Positions 37,447 to 46,483 of a stretch of DNA of 64,000 bases are shown here, piece after piece. This stretch comes from JAHEJE01 sp965216335 (GTDB lineage Bacteria; Pseudomonadota; Alphaproteobacteria; Rhizobiales; Aestuariivirgaceae), in the NCBI GenBank assembly GCA_965216335.1, contig OZ244154.1:3658001-3722000 (forward strand). Reading direction: 5' to 3'. The first letter of the stretch is position 1; every line of letters starts with the position of its first letter. Under the pieces are notes generated by a model, which saw nothing but the letters and a program-made list of their open reading frames with translations, was not told the origin of the DNA and ran no database searches. A program made the position numbers and the translations under genes.

Positions 37447-37819
37447 CCGTCGTGCTGCTCTGCCTGGCCTTGGTCTGATACTGCTGGCACACCAGCACAC
37501 CCTTGACCGGGCGCAACAGCAATAGCGGCAGCAGCACCGCCAGCGGCAGAGCGACCAGGGCATGCACCCAATAGGACGGCTGCCACATGACCTCGACCCA
37601 CAATGCCCCGCCGACCGCGACAAAACCGGTGATCAGCATGACGAACCATGCCGCACCGTCGCCGGCATCGGCAAAGTCGTAACTCAGCCCGCAACTGCGG
37701 CATTGCCCGGCGAGTGTGAGGAACCCGTCGAACAGCTTGCCGCGCCCACAACGTGGGCACTTTCCCGCCATGCCGGCCTTCACCGGTGAAACGTGCGAAT
37801 AATAGGGTTGCTGGGACAT
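37439..37819 (-). CDS. DUF983 family zinc-ribbon membrane protein
   Basis: The 126-residue protein has two CxxC pairs (CPRC at about residue 21 and CRSC at about residue 41), forming a small zinc ribbon, followed by two hydrophobic helices (about 57-76 and 83-105). DUF983 genes sit between coxC and surf1 in many alphaproteobacteria, so a role in oxidase biogenesis is suspected but not proven. The 3' end overlaps SURF1 by eight bases. A 10-bp hairpin lies between it and coxC. Confidence 0.88.
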   Translation of the reverse strand: MSQQPYYSHVSPVKAGMAGKCPRCGRGKLFDGFLTLAGQCRSCGLSYDFADAGDGAAWFVMLITGFVAVGGALWVEVMWQPSYWVHALVALPLAVLLPLLLLRPVKGVLVCQQYQTKARQSSTTDD

Positions 37820-37853
37820 GGCTGCTGCTCGAACCGGTTCGGTGAAACGGACT

Positions 37854-37880
37854 GCGCCCCGGTGTCATCCACCGGGGCGC
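37854..37880 (-). terminator. Perfect 10-bp hairpin between coxC and DUF983
   Basis: GCGCCCCGGT (37854-37863) and ACCGGGGCGC (37871-37880) form a perfect stem around a seven-base loop, about 30 bases after the coxC stop. No T run follows on the minus strand, so it is more likely an RNA-stability or partial-termination element within the operon than a full terminator. Confidence 0.45.
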
Positions 37881-37909
37881 TCGTATGTGTCATTGGCGCT
37901 CACATCGCT

Positions 37910-38809
37910 CTAGTGGTAGGTCGCCCCGACCGATCCCCAGATATAGATGCAGGCGAACAGGAACAGCCAGATCACGTCGACGAAGTGCCAGTACCAGGCC
38001 GCCGCCTCGAAGCCGAAATGGCGCTCCGGCGAGAAGTGCCCGGCCATCGCCCGGAACAGGCAGACGATCAGGAAGATCGTCCCGACAATGACGTGGAAAC
38101 CGTGGAAACCGGTCGCCATGAAGAACGTCGAACCGTAAATGTTGCCGCCGTTGTCGATGTTGAAGGCAAATGCCGCATGGCCGTACTCGTAACCCTGAAC
38201 GATGGTGAACAGGATGCCGAGCACCACGGTGCACACCAGGCCCCATACCAGGCCCTTGCGGTCGTTGTGCAGCAGCGCGTGGTGCGCCCAGGTCACCGTC
38301 GTGCCCGAGGTCAGCAGGATCAGAGTGTTGACCAGCGGCAGGTGCCATGGGTCGAACACGTCAACGCCCTTGGGCGGCCATTCCGCACCGGTCGCGGCCA
38401 CCCGCGAAGCCTGGATCGCCTCATCGGCATAGAGCGCGGCATCGAAATAGGCCCAGAACCAGGCGACGAAGAACATCACCTCCGAGGCGATGAACATCAG
38501 CATGCCGTAGCGCAGGTGAAGCTGCACCACCGGGGTATGGTCGCCGGCATCGCCTTCGCGCACCACATCGCGCCACCACATGAACATGGTGTAGAGCATT
38601 GCCGCCAGGCCGATCAGGAAGACCCAGGGATTGGCCAGGTCCGCTCCGCCAAGCAGCAATTCCCCAGCCTCGTCGCCTCCACGATTGTACCAGCGCATCA
38701 GCATGATGCCGCCGAGCGCCATGACGAAGGCACTGACCGAGCCGAGAGCCGGCCACGGGCTTGGATCGACCAGGTGGTAATCGTGATTTTTTGCGTGACT
38801 GTCGGCCAT
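37910..38809 (-). CDS. coxC: Cytochrome c oxidase subunit III
   Basis: Subunit III of the aa3 oxidase is an integral inner-membrane protein. The 299-residue product starts MADSHAKNHDYHLVDPSPWP and has seven hydrophobic helices with the family motifs FIASEVMFFVAWFWAYF (about residues 107-123), GTTVTWAHHALLHNDRKG and the final EAAAWYWHFVDVIWLFLFACIYIWG segment (split). It follows ctaG by about 50 bases and precedes DUF983. The assignment is secure. Confidence 0.97.
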   Translation of the reverse strand: MADSHAKNHDYHLVDPSPWPALGSVSAFVMALGGIMLMRWYNRGGDEAGELLLGGADLANPWVFLIGLAAMLYTMFMWWRDVVREGDAGDHTPVVQLHLRYGMLMFIASEVMFFVAWFWAYFDAALYADEAIQASRVAATGAEWPPKGVDVFDPWHLPLVNTLILLTSGTTVTWAHHALLHNDRKGLVWGLVCTVVLGILFTIVQGYEYGHAAFAFNIDNGGNIYGSTFFMATGFHGFHVIVGTIFLIVCLFRAMAGHFSPERHFGFEAAAWYWHFVDVIWLFLFACIYIWGSVGATYH

Positions 38810-38861
38810 TTCCCCTACTCCGTTGTCTATCCCCTGGCTGTATCAAGCCGATTGCAGAATG

Positions 38862-39446
38862 CTAGTTCATTTCCCACGCATCGTCAGCGCTAACTTGTGC
38901 TGTCTTGTCCGCCAGATAGAAGGTGTATGACAGCGTAATCGTCTTCAAATTCGCCAAATCCACATCCTTGTCGATATCCGGGTCGACGAAGAATGCCACC
39001 GGCATGTCAACTTCCTCGTCCGGTTGCAGCGTTTGCTCTGTGAAACAGAAGCACTCGACCTTGGAAAAGTAGGCCCCGGCGCGCGGCGGCGAGACGTTGA
39101 ACGTCGCGGTGCCGGTCAGCGGTCGGTCCGAAGTGTTGCGGGCCCGGTAATAGGCGATTGCCTGTTCGCCGATCTTGACCTCGACCTGGCGCTGGGCCGG
39201 CACGAACTCCCAGTTCAGCGAAGATGATACATTGGAGTCGAACTGCACCTTCATGGTGCGCGAAATCACGGTTCCCGCGGGCGCGTCCGCACGCTGCGTG
39301 GTGCCCCCGAAACCGGTGACCTGACAGAAAATCTGATAAAGCGGCACCGCGGCATAGGACAATCCCGCCATGCCGGCCACGACGCCGGCGCACAGCAGGA
39401 CGACCTTGCCATTGGCGCGACGGGTGTTGTCAGGAGCACGCGTCAC
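38862..39446 (-). CDS. ctaG: Cytochrome c oxidase assembly protein CtaG/Cox11
   Basis: CtaG (Cox11) delivers copper to the CuB site of subunit I. The 194-residue protein has one N-terminal membrane helix (about residues 15-35) and a periplasmic domain. The copper motif KVECFCFTEQ lies near residues 128-137, and FCQVTGFGGTTQRA follows the membrane helix, both diagnostic. It starts four bases after the stop of the small CoxF-like gene and is clearly part of the cox operon. Confidence 0.96.
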   Translation of the reverse strand: MTRAPDNTRRANGKVVLLCAGVVAGMAGLSYAAVPLYQIFCQVTGFGGTTQRADAPAGTVISRTMKVQFDSNVSSSLNWEFVPAQRQVEVKIGEQAIAYYRARNTSDRPLTGTATFNVSPPRAGAYFSKVECFCFTEQTLQPDEEVDMPVAFFVDPDIDKDVDLANLKTITLSYTFYLADKTAQVSADDAWEMN

Positions 39447-39450
39447 CGGC

Positions 39451-39609
39451 CTAGCCTCCCGCCCCGGCCATGTTGCCGGTCAGCTTGACGATCGTGGTGA
39501 CGAAGAACAGCAGCGCCACCACCCCAAGGGCGATACCGATGGCAATCGAGCGCTTGCGGCGCGTCGCCAGCTCTTCTTCGCTCCAGTCATACTTCACCAT
39601 CGCACTCAT
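39451..39609 (-). CDS. Small CoxF-like membrane protein of the cox operon
   Basis: This 52-residue protein starts MSAMVKYDWSEEELATRRKR and then has a single hydrophobic helix (about residues 20-42), ending LTGNMAGAGG. The size, sequence style and position between ctaB and ctaG match the short CoxF/CtaF-type proteins of alphaproteobacterial oxidase operons, whose precise role is unclear. Its ATG at 39609 overlaps the ctaB stop in an ATGA, and its stop lies four bases before the ctaG start. A second ATG at 39600 is possible. Confidence 0.85.
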   Translation of the reverse strand: MSAMVKYDWSEEELATRRKRSIAIGIALGVVALLFFVTTIVKLTGNMAGAGG

Positions 39610-40589
39610 CCCCAAAGCCCGTGGCCTGAGAGCCCCAGACCGGCCAGCGGCAGCGCCTGCAGTGCCTTTTCGGCGAGAATGCTGGCAAACACGGTGAACA
39701 GATAGATGATCGAGAACCTGAACAGCTTTTTGGCTGCCCGCATGGCATCATCGCCGCTGCGGATGCTGTAAACGCGCCAGGCCCGCCAGATGAACACGGC
39801 TGTCAGAACCAGCGCCGTTGCCGTATAAACCGGCCCGGCGAACCCGAGCAGCGGCAGCGCCATCGTCACAGGCAGCATCAGCACCGCGTAGATCAGGATC
39901 TGCCGGCGCGTCTCATCCGGTCCGGCAACGACAGGCAGCATCGGGATGCCGGCCCGCGCATAGTCGCCGGAGCGGAACAGCGCCAGGGCCCAGAAGTGCG
40001 CCGGCGTCCACATGAAGATGATGGCGAACAGCGCAATGGAAGCCAGATCGACCGATCCGGTGACGCTGACCCATCCGACCATCGGAGGGAACGCCCCGGC
40101 GGCGCCTCCGATGACTATGTTCTGCGGCGTCGCCCGCTTCAGCCACATGGTGTAGATCACCACGTAAAAGAAGATCGTAAATGCCAGCAACGCCGCTGCG
40201 ACCCAGTTGACCAGCACACCCAGCGTCACGACCGAGCCAGCCGCCAGCACAATGCCGAACGCCAGTGCTTCGCCGGCCTCCAGCCGCCCGGCCGGAACCG
40301 GACGCTGCGCGGTACGCTGCATCAGGGCATCGATGTCGGCGTCGTACCACATGTTGAGCGCGCCCGACGCGCCCGCTCCGACGGCAATGCACAACAAGGC
40401 AACGAAGCCGAGCCACGGGTGGATGTTGCCTGGCGCCGCCATGATGCCGACGAAGGCGGTAAAGATCACCAGCGACATGACACGAGGTTTCAGCAGAGCA
40501 AAATAGTCCGAAACACTGCCGGGTGTTCTCCCGGCAGCGTCCTCGGAGGCCAATGTCGTTGTCTGAGCCTGTGTGACCGTTTCCGTCAT
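39606..40589 (-). CDS. ctaB: Protohaem IX farnesyltransferase
   Basis: CtaB converts haem b to haem o by adding a farnesyl group, on the way to haem a for the aa3 oxidase. The 327-residue protein has about nine hydrophobic helices and the UbiA-family Asp-rich motifs NMWYDADIDALMQRTAQRPV (about residues 79-98) and FMWTPAHFWALALFRSGDYARAG (split; about 185-207). It starts 27 bases after the coxA stop. The assignment to CtaB rather than UbiA follows from the family-specific ALLKPRVMSLV start and the operon. Confidence 0.96.
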   Translation of the reverse strand: MTETVTQAQTTTLASEDAAGRTPGSVSDYFALLKPRVMSLVIFTAFVGIMAAPGNIHPWLGFVALLCIAVGAGASGALNMWYDADIDALMQRTAQRPVPAGRLEAGEALAFGIVLAAGSVVTLGVLVNWVAAALLAFTIFFYVVIYTMWLKRATPQNIVIGGAAGAFPPMVGWVSVTGSVDLASIALFAIIFMWTPAHFWALALFRSGDYARAGIPMLPVVAGPDETRRQILIYAVLMLPVTMALPLLGFAGPVYTATALVLTAVFIWRAWRVYSIRSGDDAMRAAKKLFRFSIIYLFTVFASILAEKALQALPLAGLGLSGHGLWG

Positions 40590-40616
40590 GCCGTGTGCTT
40601 CATGCAGACTGCCCGA

Positions 40617-42212
40617 TCACTTGATCTTTGGCAGGGTGTTGAACTGGTGGAACGGCGGCGGTGAGGACAGTGTCCATTCCAGCGTATCGGCATATTTACC
40701 CCACGGATTGTCGCCAGCCTGCTGCTTGTTCTTGAAGGCAAGATAGATGCCGGCAAAGAACACCAGGGTGCCAATGCCGGTGACATATGATCCTATCGAC
40801 GACACGAAGTTCCAGCCGGCAAAGGCATCTGGGTAGTCGACATAGCGCCGTGGCATGCCGGCAAGACCGGAGAAATGCTGCGGGAAGAATGTTAGGTTGA
40901 CGCCGATGAAGCTCAGCCAGAAATGCCACTTGCCAATGGTTTCGGAATACATATAGCCGGACATTTTCGGGAACCAGTAGTACCAGCCGGCGAACAGCGT
41001 GAACAAGGCACCGATCGACATCGTGTAGTGGAAGTGGGCGACCACATAATAGGTGTCGTGCATGGCCCGGTCGACGCCGGCATTGGCCAGCACAACTCCG
41101 GTCACGCCGCCAACGGTGAACAGGAAAATGAAGCCGAACGCGAACAGCATTGGGACGCGAAACTCGATCGAGCCACCCCACATGGTGGCGATCCATGAGA
41201 AAATCTTGACCCCTGTCGGCACCGCAATGACCATCGTTGCAGCCACGAAGTAGGCCTGCGTGTCGAGCGTCAGCCCGACCGTGTACATGTGGTGTGCCCA
41301 CACGATGAAGCCGACGACGCCGATCGCCACCATGGCGTAGGCCATACCGAGATATCCGAACACCGGCTTCTTGGAGAACGTCGAGACCACCTGGCTGATC
41401 AAGCCGAAGCCTGGCAGGATGATGATGTACACCTCGGGATGGCCGAAGAACCAGAACAGATGCTGGAACAGGATCGGGTCGCCGCCGCCTTCAGGCGAGA
41501 AGAAGCTGGTGCCGAAGTTGCGGTCGGTCAGCAGCATGGTGATGGCGCCGGCCAGAACCGGCAGCGACAGCAGCAGCAATATGGCGGTCAGCAGGATCGA
41601 CCACACGAACAGCGGCATCTTGTGAATCGTCATACCCGGTGCGCGCATGTTGAAGATTGTGGTGATGAAGTTGATTGAACTCAGGATCGACGAGGCGCCG
41701 GCCACATGCAGAGCCAAGATGGCGAAGTCAACCGAGGGGCCGGGATGGCCGTAAGTCGAATTCGGTGCATAGGCGGTCCAGCCGATGCCGGCCCCCAGAC
41801 CGCCTGCCGGACCTTCTACGAACAGTGAAATCAGCAACAAAAGAAGCGCCGATGGCAGCAGCCAGAATGAAACATTGTTCATGCGCGGAAACGCCATGTC
41901 TGGTGCTCCGATCATTAACGGCACGAACCAGTTGCCGAAGCCGCCGAACAGCGACGGCATAATCATGAAGAACACCATGATTAGCCCATGTCCGGTGACG
42001 AACACGTTAAAGGCATGTCCATCGACGAAATACTGCATGCCCGGTTCCTGCAGTTCCATGCGCATGCCGATGGACAACAGCCCGCCGACAATGCCACCGA
42101 TCATCGCGAAGACGAGATAGAGCGTGCCGATATCCTTGTGGTTGGTCGAATAAACGTACCGCCGCCAGCCCGTCGGCGTGTGGTGATCATCGTGGGACGC
42201 TGCATGTGCCAT
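40617..42212 (-). CDS. coxA: Cytochrome c oxidase subunit I
   Basis: This is the catalytic subunit of the aa3-type oxidase, binding haem a and the haem a3-CuB centre. The 531-residue product shows the N-terminal STNHKDIGTLYLVF, the haem a ligand in VFVTGHGLIMVFFM, the CuB/haem a3 region FWFFGHPEVYIIILPGFG (about residues 250-267), IVWAHHMYTVG and the VVAHFHYTMSIGALF segment near residues 385-400. The proton-pathway residues of type A oxidases (HPEVY) are present. It is followed by ctaB. Confidence 0.98.
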   Translation of the reverse strand: MAHAASHDDHHTPTGWRRYVYSTNHKDIGTLYLVFAMIGGIVGGLLSIGMRMELQEPGMQYFVDGHAFNVFVTGHGLIMVFFMIMPSLFGGFGNWFVPLMIGAPDMAFPRMNNVSFWLLPSALLLLLISLFVEGPAGGLGAGIGWTAYAPNSTYGHPGPSVDFAILALHVAGASSILSSINFITTIFNMRAPGMTIHKMPLFVWSILLTAILLLLSLPVLAGAITMLLTDRNFGTSFFSPEGGGDPILFQHLFWFFGHPEVYIIILPGFGLISQVVSTFSKKPVFGYLGMAYAMVAIGVVGFIVWAHHMYTVGLTLDTQAYFVAATMVIAVPTGVKIFSWIATMWGGSIEFRVPMLFAFGFIFLFTVGGVTGVVLANAGVDRAMHDTYYVVAHFHYTMSIGALFTLFAGWYYWFPKMSGYMYSETIGKWHFWLSFIGVNLTFFPQHFSGLAGMPRRYVDYPDAFAGWNFVSSIGSYVTGIGTLVFFAGIYLAFKNKQQAGDNPWGKYADTLEWTLSSPPPFHQFNTLPKIK

Positions 42213-42289
42213 CTGTGAATGAACCCTGTCTTCTTGTTTTCAATTGCCCCGGGAATTTCCGGCCTGCGATTGTCAAACGTTAAGAAATG

Positions 42290-43171
42290 CTATTCCGCTG
42301 CTTTTGCAGCGAGTTTCGACTTTGCGGAGATGCCCGCGTAGATTTTGTCCGTAGCCTCATCCACATCGGAAGCCGCCGTGCTTGCCCAAGCGGCGAAGTC
42401 GTCCTTGGAGACGACATGCAGCTCAATCGGCATGAAGGCGTGGTCCTTGCCGCACAGTTCCGAGCACTGGCCATAATAGATGCCGGTTTTCTCGGCATTG
42501 AACCACATTTCGTTCAGGCGGCCCGGAACGGCATCTATCTTGGAGCCGAAACTGGGCATCGCCCAGGCATGGATAACACCATCAGGGGCCGCGGTGACGA
42601 TTAGCCGGACGGTCGTACCCTCCGGAACGACGACCGGATAGTCGGTCGCCAGCAGGCGCGGCGCATCGGCGACTTTCTTGCGGCGTTCAGCCAGGTCGTC
42701 GCCGGTCAGCATGGTCGAGGTGAAATTGATCTCACCGTTATCAGGATAGTCATACTCCCAATACCACTGGTGACCGGTCGCCTTGATCGTCAATGCGGCC
42801 TCCGGAATGGTGCGTTGCTGAAACAGCAGCCTGAAGGAAGGCACCGCAACGGCCAGCAGGATCAGGATCGGCACAATGGTCCAGACGACCTCGATCATCG
42901 TATTGTGCGTCGTCTTCGACGGTGTCGGATTGGCTTTGGCGTTGAACTTCACAACGATCCAAACCATCAAACCCAACACGAATATGGTAATAATCGTGAT
43001 CAGCCAAAGCAGGAATGTATGAAATTCCTGAATATTATGTGCAATTGGCGTGACGGCCTGTTGCATACCCAATTGCCACGGTTCTGGTTGGCCGATTCCC
43101 GCCGCCAGCGCCTGGCCTACGCCGGCAACCGCAACTGAGGCCGCCGCAAAAATCCCCAAAAGGCAACGCAT
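42290..43171 (-). CDS. coxB: Cytochrome c oxidase subunit II
   Basis: Subunit II accepts electrons from cytochrome c through the CuA centre. From the ATG at 43171 the product has 293 residues: a signal peptide ending near ALAAG, two membrane helices (about residues 52-76 and 94-112), then a periplasmic cupredoxin domain. CuA ligands are visible as H201, C236, E238, C240, H244 and M247 in YYGQCSELCGKDHAFMP. A GAGAGGG lies upstream of the chosen start; a longer frame reaching 43231 would add 20 residues before the signal peptide. It is the first gene of the oxidase operon. Confidence 0.97.
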   Translation of the reverse strand: MRCLLGIFAAASVAVAGVGQALAAGIGQPEPWQLGMQQAVTPIAHNIQEFHTFLLWLITIITIFVLGLMVWIVVKFNAKANPTPSKTTHNTMIEVVWTIVPILILLAVAVPSFRLLFQQRTIPEAALTIKATGHQWYWEYDYPDNGEINFTSTMLTGDDLAERRKKVADAPRLLATDYPVVVPEGTTVRLIVTAAPDGVIHAWAMPSFGSKIDAVPGRLNEMWFNAEKTGIYYGQCSELCGKDHAFMPIELHVVSKDDFAAWASTAASDVDEATDKIYAGISAKSKLAAKAAE

Positions 43172-43631
43172 CTGCCACCCTCTCTTTTTGTTTCCCAACC
43201 GGACGCCCGGACTGAACGTGTTGAAAGTCAACAGACCTCACCCGACCGGCGTTTCTTTCTGAGCACCTGGCGAATCGGTCAAACCTCAACCCCTCCGGAC
43301 ACAGGATGCCCAAATTTCAGTTAACTGTGAACCACAATCCCCGCCGGGCCGCAATGCCGCAATAGCGCGGCAAAGTTTCGCGCTTGACTTTTGTCAAGCC
43401 AGCTGCGTCACCTGGACGCGAGCGTTGCGCCCGAAGGTCGACCGGATTTCCGCCGCAATTATCCCTTTCAACCGCCCGTCAGGAAACCGCACAAGCGCCC
43501 GGGCGGCCAACGCCCGGCACATCAACAGGCTTGTGATCACTGTGAGGGCAGCCGTAATTTGACACGGCGCCGCAGACTTGACATACGGTGTCGCAGCCGG
43601 GCCCCCTGATCCTGGTCACGCTGACAGATCA
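43172..43631. other. Divergent cox/IalB intergenic region with an inverted repeat
   Basis: This 460-base spacer must carry the promoters of the cox operon (minus) and the IalB gene (plus). At 43382-43399 a perfect inverted repeat GCTTGAC-TTTT-GTCAAGC occurs; its left arm includes a TTGAC that could serve as a -35 element. I see no protein gene. Short open frames in the region have no ribosome site. Confidence 0.6.
43559..43587 (+). promoter_or_regulatory. Possible sigma-70-type promoter for the IalB gene
   Basis: TTGACA (43559-43564) is followed after 17 bases by CATACG (43582-43587). The -35 is a perfect match and the -10 a poor one. It lies about 45 bases before the IalB start. A second TTGACA overlaps the spacer at 43578. 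The call rests on motif and position only. Confidence 0.3.
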
Positions 43632-44282
43632 ATGGAGAGTGGATTGACAACTTCTGATTCGATTTCTGGCGGCAGACGCCTCGGTATTTCCCTGGCTGTC
43701 GCTTCCGCTCTGACGCTTGCCGGCATCGCTGCGGGCCATGCACAAAGCCAGACCCAGTCACCACCGGCGGTCAAGCAGTTCGGCCCGCGGGTCAATCAGC
43801 TCCAGGGCGGCCAGGTGCCGGGCGCCAACGCCCCCAAGCAGAAGATCGTCGCCGAACATGGCGATTGGCGCATCGCCTGCGAAGAGTCCAAGGACGGCTC
43901 TGCCGGCAAGACGGCCTGCGGCATGATGCAGACCGCCAAGCACCCCAAGCGCAAAAACGTCGGCCTGACGCTGGTCCTGGTCAAGGGTCAGCAGCAGGAC
44001 AAGCAGGTCACGATGATGCGCGTCATGGCGCCCATCGGCGTGTTCCTGCCCACCGGCCTGGCTCTGGAAATCGATGGCGCCGCCGTTGGCCGGGTCCCGT
44101 TCACCCGCTGTCTGCCGCAGGTTTGCGTCGCTTTCGCCGAAGCCTCGCCGCCGACGCTTGAGAAGATGAAGAAGGGCGGCAAGGCCAAGTTCATCATGTA
44201 CGAAGCGCCGGGCCTGGGCATCGACATGGACATTTCACTCAAGGGCTTTACGGCCTCGCTGAAGGACCTGCATAGCCGTTAG
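43632..44282 (+). CDS. Invasion-associated locus B (IalB) family secreted protein
   Basis: The product belongs to the IalB family, named from Bartonella but widespread in non-pathogenic Rhizobiales. It has a signal peptide ending at AGHAQS and a periplasmic domain with the family's paired cysteines: EHGDWRIACEESKDGSAG, KTACGMMQ and FTRCLPQVCVAF. Its biochemical role is not established. Two starts are possible: the ATG at 43632, or a TTG at 43644 that follows GGAG by six bases and gives a shorter signal peptide; the latter has the better ribosome site. It is monocistronic, divergent from coxB. Confidence 0.88.
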   Translation: MESGLTTSDSISGGRRLGISLAVASALTLAGIAAGHAQSQTQSPPAVKQFGPRVNQLQGGQVPGANAPKQKIVAEHGDWRIACEESKDGSAGKTACGMMQTAKHPKRKNVGLTLVLVKGQQQDKQVTMMRVMAPIGVFLPTGLALEIDGAAVGRVPFTRCLPQVCVAFAEASPPTLEKMKKGGKAKFIMYEAPGLGIDMDISLKGFTASLKDLHSR

Positions 44283-44286
44283 AGCC

Positions 44287-44370
44287 TGACCCATACGCTG
44301 ACGGAAAACCGATGTCTTATCGGCACGGTACAACAGTCAGAAACGTCGAACGCCAACACTGCTAGTGTTA
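44287..44370 (+). promoter_or_regulatory. Copy A of a duplicated leader element, upstream of tldD
   Basis: This stretch aligns without gaps to 55186-55269 at about 64 of 84 positions, and at about 55 of 70 over 44301-44370. Near its 3' end AACACT-GCT-AGTGTT (44356-44370) forms a hairpin, and CCGAT-GTCTT-ATCGG (44309-44323) forms a second one. It ends about 16 bases before the tldD start, directly before the AGGAG ribosome site. A structured RNA leader or a shared regulatory site are the main possibilities. Confidence 0.6.
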
Positions 44371-44386
44371 AAGGCAAGGAGCGCTC

Positions 44387-45817
44387 ATGACCGGTTCGTC
44401 CTCATCCGACATCTTCTTCGGTGACAATGGATTGGACCGGACCGCGAGCGAACGCCTGGTCGGTGATGCTCTCAACGGCTGTGATGACGGTGAACTGTTC
44501 CTCGAGTACAACCAGTCCGAAGCCCTGACCTTCGACGACGGCAAGCTCAAGAGCGCCAATTTCGACACCCGCCAGGGGTTCGGGCTGCGCGCCGTGGTCG
44601 GCGAGACCGCGGCCTATGCCCACGCCAGCGAACTGTCTGAAGCCGCGCTCAAGCGCGCTGCCCGATCGGTCGCTGCGGTGCGCGGTGGTCATGCCGGCTC
44701 CATGGCCGCAGCCCCGCCCGGCACCAACAAGAAACTTTATCTGCCCGACAATCCCTTGGAGAGCATGGAGTTTGCCGGCAAGGTGGCACTGCTCGAACAG
44801 GTCGATGCCTACACAAGGGCGCTCGACCAAAAGGTTGCTCAGGTCACGGTGTCGATCAACGGCATCTGGCAGGTCGTGGAAGTCATCCGCGCCGACGGTT
44901 TCAGCGTGCGCGACATCCGTCCGCTGGTGCGCTTCAATGTATCTGTGGTGACGTCCGACGGAACCAATCAGGGCACCGGCAGCTATGGCGTCGGCGGCCG
45001 GCAGTCCTACGGCGAATTCCTGTCCGGCGATGCCTGGCAGGCGGTTGCCGACGAGGCCCTGCGCCAAAGCCTTGTGTCGCTCAAGGCAGAACCGGCACCG
45101 GCCGGCGAGATGGATGTGGTGCTCGGCTCCGGCTGGCCCGGCATCCTGCTGCACGAGGCGGTCGGGCATGGCCTGGAAGGCGATTTCAACCGCAAGAAGA
45201 CCGGTGCGTTCGCCGGCCTGCTGGGTGAGCGCATCGCTTCGCCCGGTGTCACGGTCATCGACGATGGCACCATCGCCTCGCGGCGCGGCAGCCTGACGGT
45301 CGATGACGAAGGCACCCCGACCAACGCCACCACGCTGATCGAGGACGGCATCCTGGTCGGTTTCATGCAGGACCGCCTCAATGCCCGCCTGATGGGCATG
45401 ACGCCGACCGGCAACGGCCGCCGCCAGTCCTTCGCCCACAGCCCGATGCCGCGCATGACCAACACCTACATGCTTGGCGGCGACAAGGAGCCGGGCGAGA
45501 TCCTCGCCTCGGTGAAAAGCGGGCTCTACGCCGTGTCGTTCGGCGGCGGACAGGTCGACATCACCAGCGGCAACTTCGTGTTCTCGTGTACCGAGGCCTA
45601 CAAGATCGAAAACGGCAAAGTCGGTGCACCGGTCAAGGGCGCAACCCTCATCGGCAACGGCGCCGACGCGCTCACCCGGGTCGCCATGGTCGGTAACGAC
45701 ATGGCGCTCGATCCCGGCATCGGCACCTGCGGCAAGCAGGGCCAGGGCGTGCCCGTCGGCGTCGGTCAGCCGACCATCCGCCTCGACCGCATCACCGTCG
45801 GCGGCACTGCGGCATAG
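44387..45817 (+). CDS. tldD: TldD, metalloprotease subunit
   Basis: TldD is the metal-binding subunit of the TldD/TldE protease, which cleaves unfolded or modified peptides. The 476-residue product has the HEXXXH motif as HEAVGHGLEGDF (H256-E257-H261), plus LTVDDEGTPTNATTLIEDG (about residues 304-322) and a Gly-rich C-terminal region ending TIRLDRITVGGTAA. AGGAG lies nine bases before the ATG at 44387. A HAD hydrolase gene follows eight bases after the stop. The partner PmbA is at 16606-17955, so both subunits are encoded in this window. Confidence 0.95.
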   Translation: MTGSSSSDIFFGDNGLDRTASERLVGDALNGCDDGELFLEYNQSEALTFDDGKLKSANFDTRQGFGLRAVVGETAAYAHASELSEAALKRAARSVAAVRGGHAGSMAAAPPGTNKKLYLPDNPLESMEFAGKVALLEQVDAYTRALDQKVAQVTVSINGIWQVVEVIRADGFSVRDIRPLVRFNVSVVTSDGTNQGTGSYGVGGRQSYGEFLSGDAWQAVADEALRQSLVSLKAEPAPAGEMDVVLGSGWPGILLHEAVGHGLEGDFNRKKTGAFAGLLGERIASPGVTVIDDGTIASRRGSLTVDDEGTPTNATTLIEDGILVGFMQDRLNARLMGMTPTGNGRRQSFAHSPMPRMTNTYMLGGDKEPGEILASVKSGLYAVSFGGGQVDITSGNFVFSCTEAYKIENGKVGAPVKGATLIGNGADALTRVAMVGNDMALDPGIGTCGKQGQGVPVGVGQPTIRLDRITVGGTAA

Positions 45818-45825
45818 GCTTTGCG

Positions 45826-46440
45826 ATGCCGCCCGATTGCTTCATTTTCGATATGGACGGGGTGCTGTGCAGCTACGACCTGCCCACACGCCTGTCCGTG
45901 CTGGAAGACATCTCCGGCATCCCCGCCGCCGAAATCAGGAAGCGGCTGTGGGACTCAGGCTTTGAAGACCGTGCCGATGCCGGCGCCTACGAAGACGGCG
46001 ACAGCTACCTGCAGGCCTTCGGCCGGCACATGGGCTTTCCGATCAGCAGGAACGACTGGATCAGGGCCCGGGCGCAATCGATGACCCCCGACGACGAGAT
46101 GCTGTCGCTGGTGCGCAAGCTGTCCGCCGTCGGGCACACCGCCATCCTGACCAACAACGTTCCGCTGCTTGAAGAGACCCTCGCCGAAGCCTTTCCCCAG
46201 GCCGTCGACCTGTTCAACGCCAACATCTATTTCTCCTGCTCCCTGAAGCAGGCCAAGCCCGACCCGGAAATCTACCGGACCGTCGCAAACCTGTGCGGCC
46301 ACCCACCCGCCCGCTGCCTGTTCACCGACGACAAACCCGAAAACGCCGATGGCGCAACCAGGGCAGGAATGACCGGCATCCACTTCACCACCGCCAAGAG
46401 CTTCGCGGCAAGCCTGGCAAATCTGGGTGTCTCAGTTTAA
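45826..46440 (+). CDS. HAD superfamily class IA hydrolase
   Basis: The 204-residue protein has all four HAD motifs: FDMDGVLCSY (nucleophile, about residues 8-17), LTNN (motif II), the lysine in QAKPDPEIYR, and TDDKPENADGA (motif IV). A helical cap lies between motifs I and II. It resembles phosphoglycolate phosphatase- or epoxide hydrolase N-terminal-like members, but the substrate is unknown. It follows tldD by eight bases and is convergent with the YqgE gene. Confidence 0.88.
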   Translation: MPPDCFIFDMDGVLCSYDLPTRLSVLEDISGIPAAEIRKRLWDSGFEDRADAGAYEDGDSYLQAFGRHMGFPISRNDWIRARAQSMTPDDEMLSLVRKLSAVGHTAILTNNVPLLEETLAEAFPQAVDLFNANIYFSCSLKQAKPDPEIYRTVANLCGHPPARCLFTDDKPENADGATRAGMTGIHFTTAKSFAASLANLGVSV

Positions 46441-46483
46441 CGCCCGGTCGGTCCGCATCCATAGCTGCCCGTGCCGCCGGCAC

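Noticed and set aside
38862..43171. The cox cluster as a horizontally acquired island
   Set aside because: Gene order and codon usage match the surrounding chromosome and the known alphaproteobacterial aa3 operon.
44312..44365. A short peptide MSYRHGTT... encoded by the duplicated leader
   Set aside because: The other copy reads LSFRLGTN... with changes at all codon positions, a different stop position, and no ribosome site, so coding selection is not supported.
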